Below, one piece after another: positions 58,289 to 64,000 of a stretch of DNA of 64,000 bases. The position numbers and the translations under genes were made by a program. The notes beneath the pieces were generated by a model that did no database searches, was not told where the DNA came from, and saw only the letters and a list, made by a program, of their open reading frames with translations. Source of the stretch: Rhodococcus sp. B7740 (GTDB lineage: Bacteria > Actinomycetota > Actinomycetes > Mycobacteriales > Mycobacteriaceae); contig NZ_CP010797.1 in the NCBI RefSeq assembly GCF_000954115.1, positions 3,038,001 through 3,102,000 on the forward strand, in the 5' to 3' direction. Every line of letters begins with the position of its first letter. Position 1 is the stretch's first letter.

Positions 58289-59466
58289 ATGAGCAACGCG
58301 CAGCGCCCCCAGATCCTGATACTTGCCGACGATCTGTCGGGAGCAGCCGAAACTGCGGCACTGTTTCTCGATCGTGACGTCTCCCTCGGTATCGACATCG
58401 GCGACGTTCACGGCGAGAGCGACGTCCGAGTGGTCGATCTCGGCACCCGAGTCATGTCCGGTGCCGAGGCCGCCGACCGAGTCCTGGCCTCGGTGCGCAC
58501 TCTTCCGACTCATGTTCGGGTGATCAAGAAGATCGATTCGATGTTGCGCGGCAACATCGCTGCCGAAGTGGAGAGCCTCCTCGCCACCGGACCGGTCGTC
58601 TTCGCCGCCGGGCTTCCTGCCCTCGGCCGTACCGTCGAGCACGGCGTTCCGTACATCGACGGGGTGCCCCTGAACGAGAGCGGGCGGTGGACGCTCGAGA
58701 CGGCCGATGCCCCTGCTTCGATAGCCGACCTGTTCGGGCACGTCCCCACGATGCCCGTCGCACTCGCGGACGGAATCGACGGGCTCGGTGCTGCAGTCGA
58801 TTCCGGTTCCGTAGCAGTGTTCGACGTGCGTTCGGACGCAGACCTCGACGACATCGTCGAACTGTCGGCGCAGGTACCGGGCATCCGCCTGGTGGGCACC
58901 TCGGCGCTCGCCGCGGCGGTGGCCAGAACGCTGCAGCCACGCACTCCCGGTGCTGCGCCGATCGACCCCGTCCCCACTCTCGTCGTGGTCGGAACTGCAG
59001 AAGCCGTTGCGGTACAGCAGGTATCGGAACTGGAGCGCTCCGGCGCGACGCACGTCCGGATTCACGTCGACCACCTACTGGCCGGCACCGATCCCACTCC
59101 GGTGCGCAACGCCGTCGACGCCGGCACTGCCCTCCTGACGGTGGCCGGTCCGGTCGATCCCGCTCGGTCGAGCGAGATCTCGGCCGCGCTGGCCGATCTG
59201 GTCGCCCGAGCCATCCGCGATCGGACCGTGGGACTCGTTCTCACCGGCGGCGAAACCGCTCGCCGCGTTCTCGACGCCCTGGGCGTGAACACTCTTCATC
59301 CGATCGCCGAGATCCATCACGGAGCAGTCGTGTCCCGCACGGCTGCAGGCGGATACGTCGCCACACGGCCCGGCAGCTTCGGCGGACCGGACAGTCTCGT
59401 CGCGATGACCGCGTACCTGCGCGGCGTCGACAGCACACACTCGTTCTCTCACAGTGAGGCATTGGC

Positions 59467-59470
<4 letters not shown>
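58289..59470 (+). CDS. Four-carbon acid sugar kinase (DUF1537)
   Basis: A 393-residue kinase of the DUF1537 family, which phosphorylates threonate, erythronate, tartronate-related and other four-carbon acid sugars. The N-terminal substrate domain has ILADDLSGAAETAALF and KKIDSMLRGNIAAEVES; the C-terminal ATP-binding domain has LVLTGGETARRVLDALGVNTL and GAVVSRTAAGGYVATRPGSFGGPDSLVAM. Together with the PdxA2-like dehydrogenase that follows (ATGA overlap), it forms the threonate-type pathway: kinase, then oxidation/decarboxylation to dihydroxyacetone phosphate. Exact stereochemistry is unknown. Confidence 0.88.
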
Positions 59471-60480
<1,010 letters not shown>

Positions 60481-60489
60481 CAGGGGTGG

Positions 60490-61254
60490 GTGTTGCGAGT
60501 ATCGGAGGCCCGACGCGGTGAGATCGTGCGGCTGGCGAAGTCGGGCGGTCTGACCAGCGTCGAGGAGTTGTCGGCGTTGTTCAAGGTGACGGCCTCGACC
60601 ATCCGACGCGATCTCGACCACCTCACCAAGCAAGGACTGCTGGCCCGCACCTACGGCGGTGCCATCGCCATCGGCGGCCGCCACGAGGCGTCGGTGAAAC
60701 AGCGATCCCTCGAGGGATACGACGCCAAGCGGCTCATCGCGGCCAAGGCGGCCGAGTACATCGAGCCCGGTGAGACGGTTCTGTTGGACGCCGGCACCAC
60801 GGTCGGAGCGATGGCGGAGTTTCTGCGCACCGCGGTCGATCTGACCGTCATCGCCGCGGGGTTGACCGCTCTCGAAGCACTGGTCGACGCGGACGAGGTG
60901 CATGTGGAGTGCATCGGCGGAACCTTGCGACACGTGAGTCAGGGGTTCGTCGGTCCACTGGCCGAGGCATCGCTGCGGCGAGTCTCGTTCGACCGAGCGT
61001 TCCTCGGAGCCGATGCGGTGACCGCCGATTTCGGTATCTGCGAGGCGGGTTACGAGCAGACCCAACTCAAGGAACTGATGATGGAGCGGGCAGTGAAGAC
61101 CTACATCCTGGCGCACTCGGCCAAACTCGGCCAGAAGCCCTTCCACGCCTGGGCTCCCATCCCGCCGGGCACCACACTCATCACCGATTCCGAGGCATCT
61201 CGGGCCCAGATCGACGCCTTCGAGAGCAAGGGCGTCGAGGTCGTCATCGCTTAG
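60490..61254 (+). CDS. DeoR-family regulator of the acid-sugar operon
   Basis: A 254-residue repressor: N-terminal DeoR HTH (RRGEIVRLAKSGGLTSVEELSALFKVTASTIRRDLDHLTKQGLLARTYGGA) and a sugar-phosphate-binding domain with VLLDAGTTVGAMAEFL and CIGGTLRHVSQGFVGPLAE. DeoR proteins usually bind a phosphorylated intermediate of the pathway. As the third gene of the operon, it probably acts on TGCGC-N5-GCGCA sites upstream of the kinase and of the transporter. Start is the GTG at 60490, nine bases after the dehydrogenase stop. Confidence 0.87.
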   Translation: MLRVSEARRGEIVRLAKSGGLTSVEELSALFKVTASTIRRDLDHLTKQGLLARTYGGAIAIGGRHEASVKQRSLEGYDAKRLIAAKAAEYIEPGETVLLDAGTTVGAMAEFLRTAVDLTVIAAGLTALEALVDADEVHVECIGGTLRHVSQGFVGPLAEASLRRVSFDRAFLGADAVTADFGICEAGYEQTQLKELMMERAVKTYILAHSAKLGQKPFHAWAPIPPGTTLITDSEASRAQIDAFESKGVEVVIA

Positions 61255-61323
61255 AACCCTCCGAGTCGAATCAATGCGACTCTGTTGCACTCAGACCGGC
61301 CTAAACCCACATCGATCCGGACC

Positions 61324-62550
61324 TCAGGCGCGTTTGGACGAATACATTCGCTCGTCGGCGATGCGCAGTAGGTGGTCCGGGTCGGTGGTCGGTTCCCAGC
61401 TCCATCCGACGCTCACCGATACCGGGATGCTGGTGCCGTCGATATCGTAGGGGCCGGCGAGGAGTCCGCGGACTCGGTCGGCGAGGCGTTCGACTCCTTC
61501 GGCCGATTTGGCGGAGTGCAGCAGGGCCACGAACTCGTCTCCGCCGATTCGGCAGGCGATGTCCTCGGCGCGGATGTTGTCGAGGATGCGACGTCCGATG
61601 GCGGCGAGCACGCGATCGCCGACGACGTGGCCGAATCGGTCGTTGATGGACTTGAACGCGTCGACGTCCACGAAAAGTACTCCGACCGGCCGATCGCTCG
61701 ACAGTTCCTTGAGACTGTTCAGCTCGGCCATGAGTCGTCGACGATTTCCCAACGAGGTGAGGTCGTCGATCAGCGCCTGGCGTTCCAGAGTCGCTTCCGC
61801 GTTCTTGCGTGCGGTGATGTCCTGGATCTGCGCGATGATCATGTCACCGGCCTCGGCGTCGCGCACCACGGTCACGTTGCGCTGCACCCAGATGGTGGCT
61901 CCGTCCTTACGGATGTACCGCTTTTCCGACGCCACCTTCGTCAGCGTCCCGTCGGCCAGTCCCTTCAGATGTTCGTCGGCGAGGGGGATGTCGTCGGGAT
62001 GCGTGAGATCGCGAAATGTTTTCTGCTGCAACTCTTCTGCGCTGTATCCCAGTAGTTCGCACAGCGCCTTGTTCACTTGGAGCCAGCGTCCGTCGCGGGT
62101 CATCACGGCTTTGCCGATCGGGGCGTTCTCCATCACGTTCTGGAACAGCCGGATCGCGCGATCTCGTTCGCGTTCGATCTCGGCGCGCGCACTGACATCG
62201 ACGACCAGCTCGGTGAACCCGACCACGACGCCGTCGACGAGATCCGGGACGTAGGTGGCCTGAAAGACGCGCACAGCACCGTTGACATCGATGAGCGTGC
62301 GGTCGAACTGTTGCTGCTCGCCGGCGAGGACACCGGTGATGTACGGCAGGTTCAGCTCGTACAGCGCCTCGCCGAGCAGTGTGCTGATGTGTTGACCGAC
62401 CAGATCCTGCGGTTCGATTCCGAAGTAGTCGGCGTACACGCGGTTGGCGAAGACATTGCCGAGCGAGCTGTCCCAGTACCCGATCATCGACGGCAGTCGG
62501 TCGACGGCTCGACGCATCAACTCGTTGGACGTGTTGCGAGTTACGGTCAT
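61324..62550 (-). CDS. PAS-PAS-GGDEF diguanylate cyclase
   Basis: A 408-residue cytoplasmic protein with two PAS domains (residues ~5-125 and ~130-245, including GYSAEELQQKTFRDLTHPDD and the PAC motif KRYIRKDGATIWVQRNVTVVRD) and a GGDEF domain from ~250. The catalytic loop is CRIGGDEFVALL, and RAED supplies the inhibitory I-site. VDAFKSINDRFGHVVGD carries the metal-binding residues. It makes c-di-GMP in response to a PAS-sensed signal. ATG 62550 has GAGGTGG before it. Divergent from an MFS transporter. Confidence 0.9.
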   Translation of the reverse strand: MTVTRNTSNELMRRAVDRLPSMIGYWDSSLGNVFANRVYADYFGIEPQDLVGQHISTLLGEALYELNLPYITGVLAGEQQQFDRTLIDVNGAVRVFQATYVPDLVDGVVVGFTELVVDVSARAEIERERDRAIRLFQNVMENAPIGKAVMTRDGRWLQVNKALCELLGYSAEELQQKTFRDLTHPDDIPLADEHLKGLADGTLTKVASEKRYIRKDGATIWVQRNVTVVRDAEAGDMIIAQIQDITARKNAEATLERQALIDDLTSLGNRRRLMAELNSLKELSSDRPVGVLFVDVDAFKSINDRFGHVVGDRVLAAIGRRILDNIRAEDIACRIGGDEFVALLHSAKSAEGVERLADRVRGLLAGPYDIDGTSIPVSVSVGWSWEPTTDPDHLLRIADERMYSSKRA

Positions 62551-62713
62551 GAACCACCTCTGAATGCTCGATGTGACCGACTGCGCTCGATTCTGCACGA
62601 CGCTACAGAAGGACATCGCTTCACGTGCGGCCAGTCGCGTTATCGACCCTGTCTGCGCCGTTTTCACAGGCGTCACGAGTGCGCACTTGCGCACATGTGT
62701 GTACGTTGAATTC

Positions 62714-63919
62714 ATGTTGTTCGCCAACCCCGCTTTTCGACGCCTCTTCACCGCGCAGGTCGTCGCGTTGCTGGGCACCGGACTGTTGACGGTGGCGCTG
62801 GGGCTGCTCGCCTACGACATCGCCGGCAGTGCCGCGGGAGCCGTGCTCGGTACCGCTCTCGCGATCAAGATGATCGCGTACGTGTTCGTCGCTCCGATCG
62901 TGTCGTCACTGACCGGCACGCTCCCCCGCAAGCTCGTGCTGGTCAGCGCCGACGCCGTCAGGGCGCTCACCGCACTGGCTTTGCCGTTCGTCGATCAGGT
63001 GTGGCAGGTCTACGTGCTGATCTTCGTTCTGCAGGCGGCGTCGGCCACCTTCACTCCCACCTTCCAGGCCGTCATTCCGTCCGTGGTGCCCGACGCGCAG
63101 CAGTACACCCGCGCGTTGACGCTCTCGCGACTGGCCTACGACCTCGAATCACTGGTCAGCCCGCTGATCGCCGCCGCATTGTTGACGGTCATCGGCTTCC
63201 ACACGCTGTTCGTCGGCACGGCTGTGGGGTTCGTCGTCTCCGCGGTGATGGTGGTCGGTACCGACTTTCCGAGGCACCTCGCACCCGAGATCCGACGATC
63301 GACCTCGGGCATCGCGACGTTCGTCAGGAATCCCGAACTGCAGGGACTGCTCGCGTTGAACACGGTGGTCGCTGCGGCGACTGCTCTCGTGGTGGTCAAC
63401 TCCGTTCTCTACGTCCGCGATCTGTTCGGCGGATCGAGCAGTCAGCTGGCCATTGCTCTCGGCTGCTACGGCACCGGCTCGATGGTCGCAGCATTGTGCA
63501 TCCCACGAGCCCTCGGATTTACGAACGATCACACGCTCATGCTCACCGGGGCTGCGACGGCCGTGATGGGAACTGCCGCAGCAACACTGGTGGCGACCCT
63601 GCACGGAGGGTCGACCGCCTGGGTTGCGCTGGCCGCGACGTGGGTGCTGCTGGGCGTCGGGACGTCGATGATCAACACCCCGTCGGCGAGGATTCTGCGT
63701 CGTGAATCCGACGAGAGCACCCGAACGTCCATCTTCACGGCGCAGTTCTCGTTGTCGCACGCGGCGTTTCTGCTCACCTATCCGATTGCGGGTTGGGTCG
63801 GGGCCCGGTTCGGACTGTTCACCGCGGCGCTGGTGCTCACGGGCTTGGCTACACTTGCGGCACTGTCCGCAGCACGCCTGTGGAGTCGCTCCCGAGTGTC
63901 GGTGGTCGCCTCCGCGTAG
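62714..63919 (+). CDS. MFS transporter
   Basis: A 401-residue transporter with about 12 membrane helices and two six-helix halves joined by a charged loop near residue 195-215 (FPRHLAPEIRRSTSGIATFVRNPEL). It resembles MFS exporters of the MDR/DHA3 type (opening FRRLFTAQVVALLGTGLLTVALGLLAYDIAG). Substrate unknown. The ATG at 62714 is 20 bases after a TGCGC-ACTT-GCGCA inverted repeat (62680-62693), possibly an operator. Confidence 0.85.
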   Translation: MLFANPAFRRLFTAQVVALLGTGLLTVALGLLAYDIAGSAAGAVLGTALAIKMIAYVFVAPIVSSLTGTLPRKLVLVSADAVRALTALALPFVDQVWQVYVLIFVLQAASATFTPTFQAVIPSVVPDAQQYTRALTLSRLAYDLESLVSPLIAAALLTVIGFHTLFVGTAVGFVVSAVMVVGTDFPRHLAPEIRRSTSGIATFVRNPELQGLLALNTVVAAATALVVVNSVLYVRDLFGGSSSQLAIALGCYGTGSMVAALCIPRALGFTNDHTLMLTGAATAVMGTAAATLVATLHGGSTAWVALAATWVLLGVGTSMINTPSARILRRESDESTRTSIFTAQFSLSHAAFLLTYPIAGWVGARFGLFTAALVLTGLATLAALSAARLWSRSRVSVVASA

Positions 63920-63933
63920 GGAGACGACGTTCG

Positions 63934-64000
63934 ATGCCACCGAAGAAGGAACCGCGCATCAGTCTCGACCATGCCGTCGAACCGGACTCCGCACGCCTGG
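63934..64000 (+). CDS. Start of a gene cut by the right edge
   Basis: An open frame begins at ATG 63934 (MPPKKEPRISLDHAVEPDSARL) with GGGAG 11-15 bases upstream, 14 bases after the MFS stop. Only 22 residues are visible, too few to assign. Confidence 0.55.
   Translation, partial: MPPKKEPRISLDHAVEPDSARL

Noticed and set aside
61263..61282. Terminator GAGTCG/CGACTC after the DeoR gene
   Set aside because: Only six base pairs with an eight-base loop and no T-tract; too weak to call.
62680..62693. TGCGC-ACTT-GCGCA as another site of the acid-sugar operator
   Set aside because: The spacer is four bases, not five, and the flanking genes (PAS-GGDEF, MFS) are unrelated; listed only as a possible separate operator.

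Overview
The window is high-GC actinobacterial DNA. The gene order alkB, two rubredoxins, rubredoxin reductase, TetR (15250-18643), together with WhiB, ANTAR, DUF4012, MocR and Rv1733c-type proteins, points to Rhodococcus or a close relative. No rRNA, tRNA, CRISPR array, insertion sequence or prophage is visible, so it reads as ordinary chromosome with several catabolic islands.

Layout. 1-2051: a persulfide dioxygenase-rhodanese (left edge) and a TauE exporter diverge from a twin CsoR/CstR-type operator. 2026-8139: DUF4389 membrane protein, small proteins, an alcohol dehydrogenase coupled to a 21-aa leader ORF, WhiB and ANTAR regulators, and a degenerate EAL-DICT sensor with an intrinsic terminator just upstream of its start. 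8583-15012: two secreted proteins, a diguanylate cyclase, SGNH hydrolase, DUF4012 protein and a 35-aa microprotein. 15160-18643: the alkane hydroxylase operon behind palindromic operators. 19004-20467: a lone MocR regulator flanked by two copies of an unusual repeat. 20604-31122: small enzymes and regulators, including an active/inactive ClpP pair with a ClgR/PopR-like regulator, a MerR-hydrolase pair with a textbook operator, and a TetR-epimerase pair. 31142-37908: an acyl-CoA synthetase/SDR/saccharopine-dehydrogenase-like operon with a divergent TetR, then two divergent citrate-synthase-family genes, one fused to an HTH. 37964-46714: a broken HxlR gene, a SoxR-linked redox operon, small membrane proteins, a frameshifted gene, isochorismatase, and a MarR-EamA pair. 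47007-49064: PLDc_N and SMI1/KNR4 proteins and a small membrane protein flanked by two more repeat copies. 49129-61254: a large locus that looks dedicated to uptake and breakdown of a sugar acid (Opp/Dpp-type ABC transporter, HpaI aldolase, aldo-keto reductase, Asp-box protein, SDR, DUF1537 kinase, PdxA2-like dehydrogenase, DeoR regulator), with its halves linked by a shared TGCGC-N5-GCGCA inverted repeat. 61324-64000: a PAS-GGDEF protein, an MFS transporter and the start of a gene cut by the right edge.

The least explained structure is a roughly 91-nt repeat made of two 20-nt GC-alternating palindromes at a fixed 70-71 nt spacing. It occurs four times, and the copies bracket two single-gene intervals. 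Other points of interest are the catalytically dead ClpP partner, the sugar-acid locus with its shared operator, and short ORFs with strong ribosome binding sites at 4681 and 15012.
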